Origin: Chondromyces crocatus
Lineage (GTDB): Bacteria; Myxococcota_A; Polyangia; Polyangiales; Polyangiaceae
Direction: 5' to 3'
DNA: 64,000 nucleotides
NCBI RefSeq assembly: GCF_001189295.1
Contig: NZ_CP012159.1
Coordinates: forward strand, 1,998,001 to 2,062,000
How positions within the stretch are numbered: position 1 is the stretch's first letter; each line of letters starts with the position of its first letter. Shown piece after piece: positions 42,740 through 51,871 of this stretch. Both the position numbers and the translations under genes were made by a program. The notes under the pieces are model-generated. The model saw only the letters and a program-made list of their open reading frames with translations. It was not told the DNA's origin and did no database searches.

Positions 42740-43678
42740 ATGTACGGTCCCCAGGGCAATAATGGCGGTACGCCCAACCGCTCGTCCAGGTCTCGCTCCA
42801 CGAAGGTCACCGTCCCGGAGATTCGCTCCCGCAAAGGCGGTGAGCCCCTGGCGATGGTCACCGCGTATGACTTCACCATGGCCCGGTTGCTCGATGACGG
42901 AGGCGCCGACATCCTCCTCATTGGCGACTCTCTCGGGATGGTCGTGCAGGGGCACCCGACCACGCTCCCGGTGACGGTCGAGGAGATCTGCTATCACGGA
43001 CGCGCGGTGGCCCGGGGGGCGAAGCGCGCGCACGTCGTCGGCGATCTCCCCTTCATGAGCTTTCAGCTCTCGCCGATGCACGCCCTCGAGAACGCCGGCA
43101 AGCTGATGAAAGAAGGCGGTTTCGAGAGCGTCAAGCTCGAGGGCGGCGCGGAGATCGCGGAGCACGTGCGCCGGATTGTGGTCGCTGGAATCCCGGTGAT
43201 GGGGCACGTCGGACTCTTGCCGCAGTCCGTGCATGCGATGGGCGGCTTCAAGGTTCAAGGCAAGGGCGAAGACGCAGCCGAGCGTGTGCTGGCGGATGCC
43301 CGCGCTCTCGAGGAAGCTGGCGCATACGCCATCGTCCTCGAAGCGATCCCGCCCGATCTCGCCGAGGCCATCACGGCCGCCATCTCGATTCCCACCATCG
43401 GCATCGGTGCTGGGCCCGCGTGTGATGGGCAGGTGCTCGTCTGCTACGACCTCCTCGGCATGTTCCGCGAGTTCTCCCCGAAGTTTGCCAAGCGGTTCGC
43501 GGAGGTCGGTGAGACCATCGTCGACGCGACACGCGCCTACGTCGACGAGGTAAGAAGCCGCGCCTTTCCGGCCGCTGAACACAGCTTCAAGCCGAACGCG
43601 CCGCGCCCGCTTCCCGTCCCCCCTGCGCCCGTCGAGCCCGCTCACGAGGGCGTCCCGCCCCACTGGCAGACGCACTGA
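42740..43678 (+). CDS. panB: 3-methyl-2-oxobutanoate hydroxymethyltransferase
   Basis: 312 residues. It makes ketopantoate from alpha-ketoisovalerate with methylene-tetrahydrofolate, the first step of pantothenate and CoA synthesis. Family blocks: [93 protein letters not shown], and [18 protein letters not shown]. The N-terminal 30 residues (Asn/Ser/Arg-rich) and the Pro-rich C-terminal tail of about 40 residues go beyond the usual enzyme of about 265. ATG at 42740 with GGAGG upstream, preferred over the GTG at 42704. No panC neighbour. Convergent with the BatA-like gene. Confidence 0.95.
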   Translation: MYGPQGNNGGTPNRSSRSRSTKVTVPEIRSRKGGEPLAMVTAYDFTMARLLDDGGADILLIGDSLGMVVQGHPTTLPVTVEEICYHGRAVARGAKRAHVVGDLPFMSFQLSPMHALENAGKLMKEGGFESVKLEGGAEIAEHVRRIVVAGIPVMGHVGLLPQSVHAMGGFKVQGKGEDAAERVLADARALEEAGAYAIVLEAIPPDLAEAITAAISIPTIGIGAGPACDGQVLVCYDLLGMFREFSPKFAKRFAEVGETIVDATRAYVDEVRSRAFPAAEHSFKPNAPRPLPVPPAPVEPAHEGVPPHWQTH

Positions 43679-43704
43679 GCACGCGCTCACGCAAAGCGGG
43701 ATCG

Positions 43705-43740
43705 GGTGACCTGACCGACGACGCTGCCGCTCGGGTCACC
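43705..43740. terminator. Hairpin between convergent panB and the BatA-like gene
   Basis: GGTGACC (43705-43711) pairs with GGTCACC (43734-43740); the stem extends inward with TGA/TCG pairs. On the plus strand it is followed by tttctccttc. Well placed, 27 bp after the panB stop. Confidence 0.55.
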
Positions 43741-43766
43741 TTTCTCCTTCGCACCGCCTGAACGGC

Positions 43767-45758
43767 TCACGCACCACCCTCCGCGGCAGCTTCTTGCTTC
43801 AGCCGGGTCCTCCCCAGCAGCCGGAGCAACAGCTCCAGCGTGACCAGCCCGAGCAACACCAGCGCCACGTGCGGTGACGCATCGACCGAAGCGCCGACTC
43901 CTCCGAGCGACGCCGCGCTCGCGCTCTCTTCCACCCTTCGCGGCCGAAGATCGATCTCGCGTTCTGGGATCGACACCACCCGCGACGACCGCTCACCATC
44001 CAGCGTCAACTCATAGAGACCTGCGAGCCCCGGCATCGCGCGCAGACGACGGTCCACCTCCACGACGGGTACGGGCTCGCGCCGCTCACCATCTCCCGGG
44101 TTCACCAGCCCGACCTTCACATCGCGGTACCCATCGAACGTCCACGTCTCCCCCGCCTCGATGCGACGCGCCCCCCCCCGAGCGCGGGCCGTGGAGACGA
44201 ACTGCTCGAGCAAGGTCAGGAACGCCGGCCGCAGCACAAGATCGCTCTCCTCCGTGCTGAAGGGGAGCGTCGACGCCAGCACCACGCCTCGGCCCAGCGG
44301 TCGTCGTAGCAGCAGCGGGGCGCCATCCTGCCAGCGCACGAGAACCTCGGCGGGCGTCTCCAGCGCCACCGGCTCCAGCGATGCACGCCCCCGTGGCGCG
44401 ACATCCTCCAGGCTCGCGGCGGATCCTCCGAGCAACGACGCTGTGGTCGTATCGATCCCTTGGACCGGGCTCGGACCCCAGCGCACCACCCCGGGCACGA
44501 GCGGATCGAAGCTCGCTCCGAGCGGGGCGGCCGCGGCTCGGGGGCCGAGCGTCAGCATGGCCACGCCCCCTCGCTCCACCCACGCCACGACCGCTCGACG
44601 GACCTCCGGTGTGAACCCAGGAGCATCGTCCACGACGAGCGCTGCATGCGTGCCCAGGGCCTCAGGGCTCTCAGGGGCCTCCGGCAAGGGGCGTATCTCC
44701 GCATCCAGCTCCAGCGCCGCGAGCGCCTGCTCCAGCGGAGGAGGCCCTCCGGTCACCACCTGGGTCGACGCCTGGTCGGCGACGACTGCAATCGACAGAG
44801 GGCCCCCGGCTGGCGCCAGAGGCGCCACGTCGTCGCTCCCGATGGCATCGCTCCCCGTCAGGGCCGCGGTCAGCGCATCCGGCGCCTGCTCCGGCAGCTC
44901 CGCGACCAGCTCCCCCGAGCGCAGCCCCGCATCGAGCTCCACCCTGGCGAGCACCGCATCCTTCGAGCGAATCTCCACCCACCTCCCGGCTGCGACCGGG
45001 CCCGTACAGGCGACCCTCACCCTCGCCCGTCTTCCTGTGCGCTCCGCCCTCAGGACCGCGCAATCGTCTCCCGAAGCAACCAGCTCTGGGAGCGGGACCC
45101 ACAGCGCCACATCGCCGCCTCTTCCGAGAGGCGGCCCATCCGGTGCGCCATCGGCGAGATCGCTGAACAGCACCACCCGCTTGTCCACCTGCTGCAGCCC
45201 TTCGAGCAGATCGTGGGCGAGCGCGAGGGCGCCATCGAGATCCGTGCTCCTGTCGGAGGGCGTGAGCCCATCGAGCGCATCGTCCACCGCCGCGAGGTTG
45301 GTGGTGGAGGCCAGAGCAACCCTCGGCGGAGAGCCTGCAAGCACGACGGCAGCGGCATCTCCGGGGGCCAGCCCCCGAGCGAGCTGGCGCGCACCCTCCA
45401 CGGCGCGCTCGAACCGTCCCTGCCCGCTGGGCAGCGGCGCGCGCATGCTCAACGAGTCATCGAGCACCAGCACCATGGCGATCGAGGCGCCACCCTGACG
45501 GGCGAAGGAAAGGTGACTGCAACGCAAGAGCGGGGTCGCCCCCAGCAGTGCCAGCGCCGCGATGGAGAGGGCCCGCACGGCGAACAGCGTTCGGTCCTCC
45601 AGCGCACTCCGCCGTCGAGCGGCGGGCCTCGTCGCAGGAACGAGGTGAGCCGCAGGAAACGACTGTTCCTCTGCGTAGCGTCGCCGAAGGAGGTGCGCTG
45701 CCACCGGGGCTGCGACGAGCAGACCGACGAGCAGCGCGAGCGCCGTGACGAACCCCAT
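43767..45758 (-). CDS. BatA-like membrane protein with vWA domain
   Basis: 663 residues. An N-terminal helix (VTALALLVGLLVAAPVAAHL) and an LRRRYAEEQSFPAAHLVPAT segment match the aerotolerance/BatA N-terminal region. A second helix (RALSIAALALLGATPLL) comes before a vWA domain with a proper metal site, VLVLDDSLSMRAPL (about 95-108), and later VVLFSDLADG. A long middle part contains a glutamine-amidotransferase-like segment (ALVVDDAPGFTPEVRRAVVA; GGVAMLTLGPRAA). A last helix (HVALVLLGLVTLELLLRLLG) is near the C-terminus. So the domains face both sides of the inner membrane. Seven bp downstream of the OPT transporter, likely one operon. A DUF58 gene, its usual companion, lies 3 kb away on the other strand. 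Confidence 0.83.
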   Translation of the reverse strand: MGFVTALALLVGLLVAAPVAAHLLRRRYAEEQSFPAAHLVPATRPAARRRSALEDRTLFAVRALSIAALALLGATPLLRCSHLSFARQGGASIAMVLVLDDSLSMRAPLPSGQGRFERAVEGARQLARGLAPGDAAAVVLAGSPPRVALASTTNLAAVDDALDGLTPSDRSTDLDGALALAHDLLEGLQQVDKRVVLFSDLADGAPDGPPLGRGGDVALWVPLPELVASGDDCAVLRAERTGRRARVRVACTGPVAAGRWVEIRSKDAVLARVELDAGLRSGELVAELPEQAPDALTAALTGSDAIGSDDVAPLAPAGGPLSIAVVADQASTQVVTGGPPPLEQALAALELDAEIRPLPEAPESPEALGTHAALVVDDAPGFTPEVRRAVVAWVERGGVAMLTLGPRAAAAPLGASFDPLVPGVVRWGPSPVQGIDTTTASLLGGSAASLEDVAPRGRASLEPVALETPAEVLVRWQDGAPLLLRRPLGRGVVLASTLPFSTEESDLVLRPAFLTLLEQFVSTARARGGARRIEAGETWTFDGYRDVKVGLVNPGDGERREPVPVVEVDRRLRAMPGLAGLYELTLDGERSSRVVSIPEREIDLRPRRVEESASAASLGGVGASVDASPHVALVLLGLVTLELLLRLLGRTRLKQEAAAEGGA

Positions 45759-45765
45759 CGTGCGC

Positions 45766-47673
45766 CTACCTGTTCACCAGTGCGAGCAGGCCAATCAAGC
45801 CCACAGCCAGCGCGAACAGCGCCTCTCCGGCGATGAGCCCCCCGCCCACGAGCGACGTCGAGCTCATGTCCTCGGGCAACTCGTCCCCCTCCACCTTCTC
45901 CTTCGGCCCGGCCGCGTCGGCCATCTGCTCCTTCGCCTCGCCCTCTGCCGAGCCACCCTCGGCCGCCATCACCTTCGCCGGCTTCGTCGTCAGGGTATTG
46001 ATCAGCGACGACAGCGCGCCACCCGCCGCGAACCACGCAGCCACCACGAGCTCCACGAACCCACCGAACGACGAAGCGTAGGGGCTCGGCAGGAGCACGG
46101 TGTCGAGCACCCAGCCCGTCGCGAACCCGCCGCGCGAGCCATGGACGAACGCTTTGTAGCGCTCGCTCTTGTGCAGCGACTTGCGCACGATCTCCGTCAC
46201 CAGGCCGATGGCCAGGCCCAGCCCCAGGGCCTTCACCTTGTAGGGGGGAAGATCCCCCAGATCGCGGAGCGCGCCGACGAACTTGTACGTCATCGCGCTC
46301 TGCCACTGATCCACCTTCGCCTCCGGGTGCGCGAAGGTGTCGATCGTCAGCACGGGATAGGCCTTCATGAAGACGTTGGCGAGCACCACGCAGAGCACCG
46401 CCCCCATGAACACGCCGACGACCTGGAACCTGAACTGGATCACCCGGTTCGTCCCCAGCCGCCACCCCGTCGACCGGTCCTGCTGCATGTCCACGCCGGT
46501 CGAGCATGACGCGAGCAGGATCGCGGCCGCCATCAGCCCGACCGTCGGATCCTTCAGCCCCAGCCCCGACATCAGCAGCACCGAGATCACGAAGGCGCTC
46601 GAGATGGGGTTCGAGTCGCTGATGCCGCACGAGATGCCGTTGATCAGAACGAACACCGACGACAGCGCGATGGCGAACAGGATGAACCCGAGAGGCTGCC
46701 CGAGCAGCAGCGTCGCCACCAGTACGAGCGCCACGCCCCAGAACAGGACCCAGGCGATCAGCCGTCCCATGTTGACCTGCTTCCAGGCGGGTTCTTCGGG
46801 CTGAGCAGCCTGCTCCGCGGCGGCGGTACGCAGCCGGCGCACCGCCTCGACGCCGATCAAGCTCAGGTCCACGATCGCGGCGCCCAGGATCATCGCCAGC
46901 GCGATCAGGAACCCGATCTTCCGGAACGGCTCACCCTCCTGGAGCCACCCGATCGACACCAGGTAGGGCGTGATCGCCCAGCCCACGAGGCCCATCGTCA
47001 AGCCCGCCCCTGCGATGCGCGAGCCGACCACCATCCCGGCCCCGATCGTCGAACCGCTGATCCCCGTCGCTCCGAAGAACTTGACCTTCTCCACCAGGAA
47101 AGCGAACGCCGCCCCCAGGCCGACGCCGCTGCTGAGCTGACCGATGGACTTCTTGAGCAGCCGCTTGTCCGTCAGCGCCCGCAGGATGTTGGCGACCGCA
47201 TGTCCCGACGGGTACTCCAGCTTCAGCCGATCGACGAGGATCGGCGTGTACAGCATCCCGAGTCCCACCCCGAACATCCCGATGCAGCAGAAGAACAGCA
47301 CCAGCGGCCCCACGGGCGGCATGGGCATCTTCATCCAGACCATCGCCTGGATCAGCACCGCCATCGCCGACAGCGAGGCCACCGACGCGGCCATCGTCTG
47401 CATGTAGTTCGCGCCGTGCTTGCCTTCCGGTCCATAGCCGTAGGTGACAGCGCTACCGAGGATGCCCGCGAGCACCTGACCCCCGACGAAGAAGCCGAGG
47501 CTGAAGTTCATGTACGCCGCGGCGATGCCGCCCAGCGGCCCGAGGATGAAGATCGCCACGGCCGCCAGCAGCAGGTAGTACCCGGGCGATCCGATCGGCG
47601 GGAGGAACTTGAACTTCGGAGGGCTCTCTCCGACGGCGTCCGGAGCAGCTGCAGATGAGGAAGTGGTGGACAT
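45766..47673 (-). CDS. OPT-family (oligopeptide/YSL-like) transporter
   Basis: 635 residues with about 14-16 hydrophobic segments, inner membrane. OPT proteins import oligopeptides or metal chelates. Family features: GPLGGIAAAYMNFSLGFFVG near the N-terminus, YTPILVDRLKLEYPSGHAVA with ILRAL after it, ISGSTIGAGMVVGSRIAGAG, and GISCGISDSNPISSAFVI. An acidic Glu/Ala loop (GSAEGEAKEQMADAAG) precedes the last helix (ALFALAVGLIGLLALVN). The ATG at 47671-47673 (MSTTSSSAAAP) was chosen; an upstream in-frame ATG would add 17 residues. It is divergent from the PAS-STAS gene with a 142-bp shared spacer, and first gene of the operon with the BatA-like protein. Confidence 0.9.
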   Translation of the reverse strand: MSTTSSSAAAPDAVGESPPKFKFLPPIGSPGYYLLLAAVAIFILGPLGGIAAAYMNFSLGFFVGGQVLAGILGSAVTYGYGPEGKHGANYMQTMAASVASLSAMAVLIQAMVWMKMPMPPVGPLVLFFCCIGMFGVGLGMLYTPILVDRLKLEYPSGHAVANILRALTDKRLLKKSIGQLSSGVGLGAAFAFLVEKVKFFGATGISGSTIGAGMVVGSRIAGAGLTMGLVGWAITPYLVSIGWLQEGEPFRKIGFLIALAMILGAAIVDLSLIGVEAVRRLRTAAAEQAAQPEEPAWKQVNMGRLIAWVLFWGVALVLVATLLLGQPLGFILFAIALSSVFVLINGISCGISDSNPISSAFVISVLLMSGLGLKDPTVGLMAAAILLASCSTGVDMQQDRSTGWRLGTNRVIQFRFQVVGVFMGAVLCVVLANVFMKAYPVLTIDTFAHPEAKVDQWQSAMTYKFVGALRDLGDLPPYKVKALGLGLAIGLVTEIVRKSLHKSERYKAFVHGSRGGFATGWVLDTVLLPSPYASSFGGFVELVVAAWFAAGGALSSLINTLTTKPAKVMAAEGGSAEGEAKEQMADAAGPKEKVEGDELPEDMSSTSLVGGGLIAGEALFALAVGLIGLLALVNR

Positions 47674-47815
47674 GCGCGCGGCAGTGTATCCCGGCTCGCG
47701 GGGGTGATGGCGGTTCATCCCCACCCCTCACGGCGTCGTCTTGACAGCACCTGGAGGGTTCGCGCAACCATGCGCTCCACTGGCACGAGCGCGAGGGGGG
47801 GCCCACCGGAGACGC

Positions 47816-48652
47816 ATGAGTTCGACGCACGAGAAGCTGTTCGACCTGTCGATGGGGCTCCTGGTCACCATCACCGCCGAGGGATACTTCAAGGAGCTCA
47901 ACCCCGCCTGGATCGACCTGCTCGACTGGAGTCTCGACGAGCTACGCCGCACGCCCTTCATCGACTTCGTTCATCCCGACGACCGGGAAGCCACGCTCGC
48001 CGAGGCATCGAAGCTGCTCGAGGGGCAGCCCACGATCCACTTCGAGAACCGCTACCGTCACCGGGACGGCTCCTACCGCTGGCTCTCCTGGACCGCGAGC
48101 GCGGACATGGACGCCGCTCCTTCCGAGCGACTCATCTACTGTGCGGCCCACGACATCACGTTGCTTCAGGAGTCGAAGCTCCAGCTCGAACGAGCGCTGG
48201 AGGAGACCCAGGCCCTCGAAGCAGAGCTGCGGATCCAGCACGAGCGGCTGCGCAGCACCCTCGATTCCATCTCCACACCCCTCATCCCCATCACCGATCG
48301 CGTGACGGTCATGCCACTCATCGGCCAGATGGATCCCGACCGGGCCAACCGGGTCATGTCGGGGGCCCTGGAAGGGGTCCAGGCGCGTCAGACCAGCGTG
48401 GTCATCCTCGACGTGACCGGCCTCGTGGAGATCGACACCCAGGTCGCCTGCGCGGTCGTGAACACCGCACGCGCGCTGCGCCTGCTCGGCGCGCAGACGA
48501 TGCTCACCGGCCTTCGCCCCGCCGTCGCCCAGACCCTGGTCAACCTCGGCCTCGATCTTCAAGGCATCGTCACCCATGGAACGCTCCAGGCGGCCATTGC
48601 CTCCGCCTTGAGCGAGGCCGTCCCGTCCCGCTCCTCACGCCTGTCCAGGTGA
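47816..48652 (+). CDS. PAS-STAS protein (RsbR-like sensor/anti-anti-sigma)
   Basis: 278 residues, cytoplasmic. A PAS domain (about 8-125: LFDLSMGLLVTITAEGYFKE, LNPAWIDLLDWSLDELRRTP, ENRYRHRDGSYRWLSWTASA) is followed by a short coiled coil (LQLERALEETQALEAELRIQ) and a C-terminal STAS domain (about 160-270: STPLIPITDRVTVMPLIGQM, VVILDVTGLVEIDTQVACAV, TMLTGLRPAVAQTLVNLGLD). In RsbR-type proteins a phosphorylatable Ser/Thr sits at DVTG; here DVTGLVEIDT is present. Probably an input module of a partner-switching network; the kinase partner is not adjacent. ATG at 47816 with CCGGAG upstream. Confidence 0.88.
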   Translation: MSSTHEKLFDLSMGLLVTITAEGYFKELNPAWIDLLDWSLDELRRTPFIDFVHPDDREATLAEASKLLEGQPTIHFENRYRHRDGSYRWLSWTASADMDAAPSERLIYCAAHDITLLQESKLQLERALEETQALEAELRIQHERLRSTLDSISTPLIPITDRVTVMPLIGQMDPDRANRVMSGALEGVQARQTSVVILDVTGLVEIDTQVACAVVNTARALRLLGAQTMLTGLRPAVAQTLVNLGLDLQGIVTHGTLQAAIASALSEAVPSRSSRLSR

Positions 48653-48800
48653 GCGCCCGCTCGACGTACGTCACCTCCCGGCAGCCTGAACCGTACGCTC
48701 CTTCCCCCGAACCGCTTGACGCCTCCGTCGCTGTGCGGAGGATACCTCTCGTGCCTCGCCTCTGCGCGCCGACGCCGCCCTCCTTCCTGAGGGCCGACCC

Positions 48801-49727
48801 GTGAGCTCCAGCGCCGGGCGGAGCCGCGCCAAGTTCCCCATCGACTGGGGCTCTCTCGCCCCCTTGCGGATCCGCGCGCGCATCGTCGCCGACGGTGTCT
48901 TCGCCGGCATGCACCGCAGCGTCCGCAAGGGCGCTGGCGTCGAGTTCGGCGGACAGCGTCCCTATGTGCCCGGGGATGACCTGCGCTTCTTCGATCGGCG
49001 CGCCTTGCTTCGCCACGATCGCCTCATGGTCCGCGAGTTCGAGACCGAGACCGATCGCGCCGTCTGGCTCTGCGTCGACGCCAGCGCGTCCATGGCGTGG
49101 CGAGGCCCCAAGGCGCCCGGCGCCAAGCTCGCCTATGCCGCGCTCCTGGCCGCGGCGACCGCGCGCGTGGCCGTCGCCTCGGGCGATCCCGTCGGCCTAG
49201 CGTGGCTCGGTGGCGACGCCACCCGGGATCTCCCCGCGGTCGCGGGCCGTGAGGGCTACGACCGCGTGCTCGGCGCCCTCGAGTCTGCTGCCGGTGCCCT
49301 GGACCTCAGTGGAAACGACGCCGCCGTCGAGCGTGCCCTCGCCCCCGTCGCCCGCAAGGCGCGCCGCGGGGCGGTCATCGTCCTCTTCTCCGACCTGCTC
49401 GACCTCCCCCCGCGCACCCTGTCCGCCTTCAGTGCCCTCGCCACGGGCGGACGAGTGCTCGTCGTCGTCCAGGTCCTCGACCCCGCGGAGGCGACCCTCG
49501 ATTTCCAGGGCCATGTCCGCTTGCGCGCCGTCGAAGGCGACGCCGTCGTCGAAGCCGACATCGAGGCCGTCCGCGCCGAATACAAGAAGCGGCTCGCCGA
49601 CATCGCCACCACCTGGGATCGCGAGATCACGGGGCGTGGGGGCCGCTTCCTCCAGGCCACCACCGATGCCGACGCCACCGAGATCGTCCGCGCCATCGTC
49701 ACGGCCTCGGCCACCGGTCCACGGTAA
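48801..49727 (+). CDS. DUF58 (vWA-like) protein
   Basis: 308 residues. DUF58 proteins usually work with MoxR-type ATPases and BatA-like vWA proteins. The family core is clear: GVFAGMHRSVRKGAGVEFGG, QRPYVPGDDLRFFDRRALLR, LMVREFETETDRAVWLCVDA with SASMAW (metal-site DASASM), and GAVIVLFSDLLDLPPRTLSA. No membrane segment. Start is GTG at 48801 with GAGGG 10 nt before. No MoxR gene is in the window; the BatA-like gene at 43767-45758 is the nearest likely partner but is on the other strand and separated by two genes. Confidence 0.88.
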   Translation: MSSSAGRSRAKFPIDWGSLAPLRIRARIVADGVFAGMHRSVRKGAGVEFGGQRPYVPGDDLRFFDRRALLRHDRLMVREFETETDRAVWLCVDASASMAWRGPKAPGAKLAYAALLAAATARVAVASGDPVGLAWLGGDATRDLPAVAGREGYDRVLGALESAAGALDLSGNDAAVERALAPVARKARRGAVIVLFSDLLDLPPRTLSAFSALATGGRVLVVVQVLDPAEATLDFQGHVRLRAVEGDAVVEADIEAVRAEYKKRLADIATTWDREITGRGGRFLQATTDADATEIVRAIVTASATGPR

Positions 49728-49786
49728 CGGCGCGACCTCCGCCCATCCCGACCGCGCTGACCGCGCGTCGGCCCGTGCACGCCAGC

Positions 49787-50407
49787 TCAGCCGCCCGAGG
49801 CCCCGTGATCACAGTGGCAGTCACGGCAGCCCTCGGTCGCACACGCCCCGCAGCACTGCACGACCTGCTTGCGCAGCGCCTCACGCGCCCGGTGCAGGCG
49901 CACACCGGCGTTGTTCGGCGTGATCCCGGCCTCCTTCGCGTAGACCTGCACACTCATCCCTTCCACGTCGACCCGCTGCAGGGCCTCCGCGTAGCTCTCT
50001 TTCAGCGTCCCCACCAGCGACCCCACGCAGGCGCACACCACCCCGAGCAGCTCCGCGTCCGGCGCCGCTTCCACCGGCTCCGGCTCCTCCGCGAGCGTGT
50101 CGAGCGCCCGCCGCTCCGCCCCGCGCCGACGGAAGTGATCCACCAGCGCGTTGCGCAGCAACCGGTAGAACCAGGCCGTCGCCGACTCCCCGGACCGGAG
50201 CGTCCCACCGCGCGCGATCCCTCGCACGAACGCCTCTTGCAGGATCTCCTCCGCCACCTCGCGCCGCTCCACCCGCCGCTCCAGGAACGTCAGGAACCGC
50301 GCGTGGTTTTCGACCAGAAGCTGCATCGCCTCCGGCGTGAGCCCCGTGCTCGGCCCCTCCTCGCCCTCGAGGGACACCGACGGCTCCGTGGACGCGACTT
50401 CCGACAT
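49787..50407 (-). CDS. CorE-like (ECF44-type) metal-responsive ECF sigma factor
   Basis: 206 residues. Region sigma2 is at about 27-97 (AEEILQEAFVRGIARGGTLR; AWFYRLLRNALVDHFRRRGA) and region sigma4 at about 122-180 (YAEALQRVDVEGMSVQVYAK; NAGVRLHRAREALRKQV). A cysteine-rich end follows (Cys185, 186, 189, 194, 197, 199; CCGACATEGCRDCHC), and a CxC (Cys125-Cys127) sits between sigma2 and sigma4. From memory, CorE of Myxococcus xanthus has both features and is switched by copper without an anti-sigma factor. So this is probably a direct metal sensor. ATG at 50405-50407 with AAGGAG; a longer reading adds 10 residues. 90 bp downstream of the metallothionein-like gene. Confidence 0.87.
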   Translation of the reverse strand: MSEVASTEPSVSLEGEEGPSTGLTPEAMQLLVENHARFLTFLERRVERREVAEEILQEAFVRGIARGGTLRSGESATAWFYRLLRNALVDHFRRRGAERRALDTLAEEPEPVEAAPDAELLGVVCACVGSLVGTLKESYAEALQRVDVEGMSVQVYAKEAGITPNNAGVRLHRAREALRKQVVQCCGACATEGCRDCHCDHGASGG

Positions 50408-50497
50408 GCTCCTTCTCCTCGTCTCGTCACGAAACATGACGCCTCGCAGCGGAGACAGCCAGCTCCCTGCGAGACGCCCTGCTCTCTTCCATTCGCC

Positions 50498-50680
50498 TCA
50501 GCCGCCGCAGCACGACCCTTCCGGGCACGCGCAGCCTGCACCGCACGGGCAGCTCGGACCGCAGGGGCACGTTGCGGGCGCCCTCTCGACGACCTCGACC
50601 GGGGTGCGGTCGGTCTCACCGCAACCGGCCTTGCAGCCACAAGAGGAAGCGTTCGATGCCTGATGCTGGGTCTTGCTCAT
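50498..50680 (-). CDS. Small cysteine-rich metallothionein-like protein
   Basis: 60 residues with 11 Cys (14, 16, 20, 38, 40, 44, 46, 50, 52, 57, 58), in CxC, CxxxC and CC arrangements; the C-terminal part is CPCGPSCPCGAGCACPEG. No other aromatic or hydrophobic core, so a metal-thiolate cluster is the natural reading. The start ATG at 50678-50680 has GGAGAG upstream. It lies immediately upstream of, and on the same strand as, the CorE-like sigma gene, so it is a good candidate sigma target or co-operon metal sequestering peptide. It could instead be a metallochaperone-like peptide. No family was recognised with certainty. Confidence 0.75.
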   Translation of the reverse strand: MSKTQHQASNASSCGCKAGCGETDRTPVEVVERAPATCPCGPSCPCGAGCACPEGSCCGG

Positions 50681-50825
50681 GATGCTCTCCATCCGGGGAG
50701 GTGACCGATGACGATGCCCGCCCCTACGGCGGCGCTCCCATCGTCCTCCTTGCCCCTGCTGACGCACCAACGCCGAGGGCATTACACCTCCCGGACGGCC
50801 CCCTCGAACATCTCGTCGCTGTCCC

Positions 50826-50843
50826 GTGGTCCCTGCGGACCAC
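50826..50843 (-). terminator. Hairpin after TPR/PEGA paralogue D
   Basis: GTGGTCC (50826-50832) and GGACCAC (50837-50843) pair around a 4-nt loop, 3 bp after the stop codon at 50847. No T-run follows on the minus strand. The rest of 50681-50825, the upstream region of the metallothionein-like gene, has no recognisable promoter. Confidence 0.5.
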
Positions 50844-50846
50844 CGC

Positions 50847-51866
50847 TCACCGGATCACGATCGAGTACGGCGGTAGGTTCCCCTGCGTCGGCGCGTCCGC
50901 TTGACCCGCCTGGAAGAGCAGGTAGCCCGCCGTGAAGCCCACCCCGGCGGCCAGCGCAGCACCCCCGGCGACCAGCAGCCACGCCGGCAGACCCGTGCGT
51001 GCCGCGGGATGCAACGTCACCTGGATCAGCCGCACCTTGTCGTCCTGGATCACCACCTCCGACTGGTACGGCTGCATCCCGGCGCCCGTCACCCGCAGCG
51101 TGTGACCTCCACTCTGCAGCGTCCCCGCGTACCGCCCCTGCCCGACCACCCGACCATCGATCGCGATCAGATCGTTGGCCCCCGCCGTCACCTCCAGGCG
51201 GCCCTCGTGCACCTCGGCTTCGAGCTTCACCTTCAGATCGAAAACGACCCCCCCGACCACCTGATGCCGCTCGTCGAAGGGCAAGAACCCCTTCTTCGTC
51301 ACCCGGATCCGCCGGAACCCCATGTCCACCAGCAGCGGCCGGTTCAGTGGCGTCACCCCCACCGACTCGTCGTCCACGTGGATGGTCGCGTCGCGCTCGT
51401 TCACGATCAGCTTCATCGTGCTCACGAACGCCCGCATGGTGGTGATCAGGTAGAGCGCGCCCTGCCGGTCCTCGTCGGTGAGCTGCTCTCCGCGCTCCAC
51501 CTGGTAGCGCTCCAGCAAGCGGATCGCGCGCGCGTAGTGCCTCAGGTTCTTCTCGCAGAGCGCCATGTTCCAGAGGGTGTTGGCGTTCCCCGAGAGATCG
51601 TACGCGCGCTGGAATGAGACCAGCGCGCCAACGTAGTCCCCGTCCTCGTACAGCACCCGCGCCGCGTCGTAGGCCGATTTCGACGGATCTGGCGCCCTGT
51701 TCTCCGACCTGAGAGAGGCGGCTCTGGCCCCCTCTGCTTCGTCGGACTTCGCCGCGCCAGGCTCCTCCGCTCCCGAGCCTGCTGCGCTCGGAGCCGGCTG
51801 CGCCGCAGCTCCAGCCGGCGTGAAGAGGACGACGAGGACCAGGGCGACGCAGCGGTGCAGCTTCAC
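50847..51866 (-). CDS. TPR/PEGA-domain membrane protein, paralogue D
   Basis: 339 residues. The signal peptide (VALVLVVLFTPAGAAAQ) is followed by an Ala/Glu-rich linker and a TPR-like region (about 65-145: YDAARVLYEDGDYVGALVSF; NANTLWNMALCEKNLRHYAR). Two PEGA-like beta units follow (about 165-225, ATIHVDDESVGVTPLNRPLL; about 235-300, LIAIDGRVVGQGRYAGTL), and one helix (AWLLVAGGAALAAGVGFTAG) near the C-terminus. Start is GTG at 51864-51866, five nt after the stop of the upstream kinase, so the two are coupled. It has the same general plan as paralogues A-C but a different tail. It is likely the partner of, or the output sensed by, the kinase. Confidence 0.85.
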   Translation of the reverse strand: MKLHRCVALVLVVLFTPAGAAAQPAPSAAGSGAEEPGAAKSDEAEGARAASLRSENRAPDPSKSAYDAARVLYEDGDYVGALVSFQRAYDLSGNANTLWNMALCEKNLRHYARAIRLLERYQVERGEQLTDEDRQGALYLITTMRAFVSTMKLIVNERDATIHVDDESVGVTPLNRPLLVDMGFRRIRVTKKGFLPFDERHQVVGGVVFDLKVKLEAEVHEGRLEVTAGANDLIAIDGRVVGQGRYAGTLQSGGHTLRVTGAGMQPYQSEVVIQDDKVRLIQVTLHPAARTGLPAWLLVAGGAALAAGVGFTAGYLLFQAGQADAPTQGNLPPYSIVIR

Positions 51867-51871
51867 GGAGA

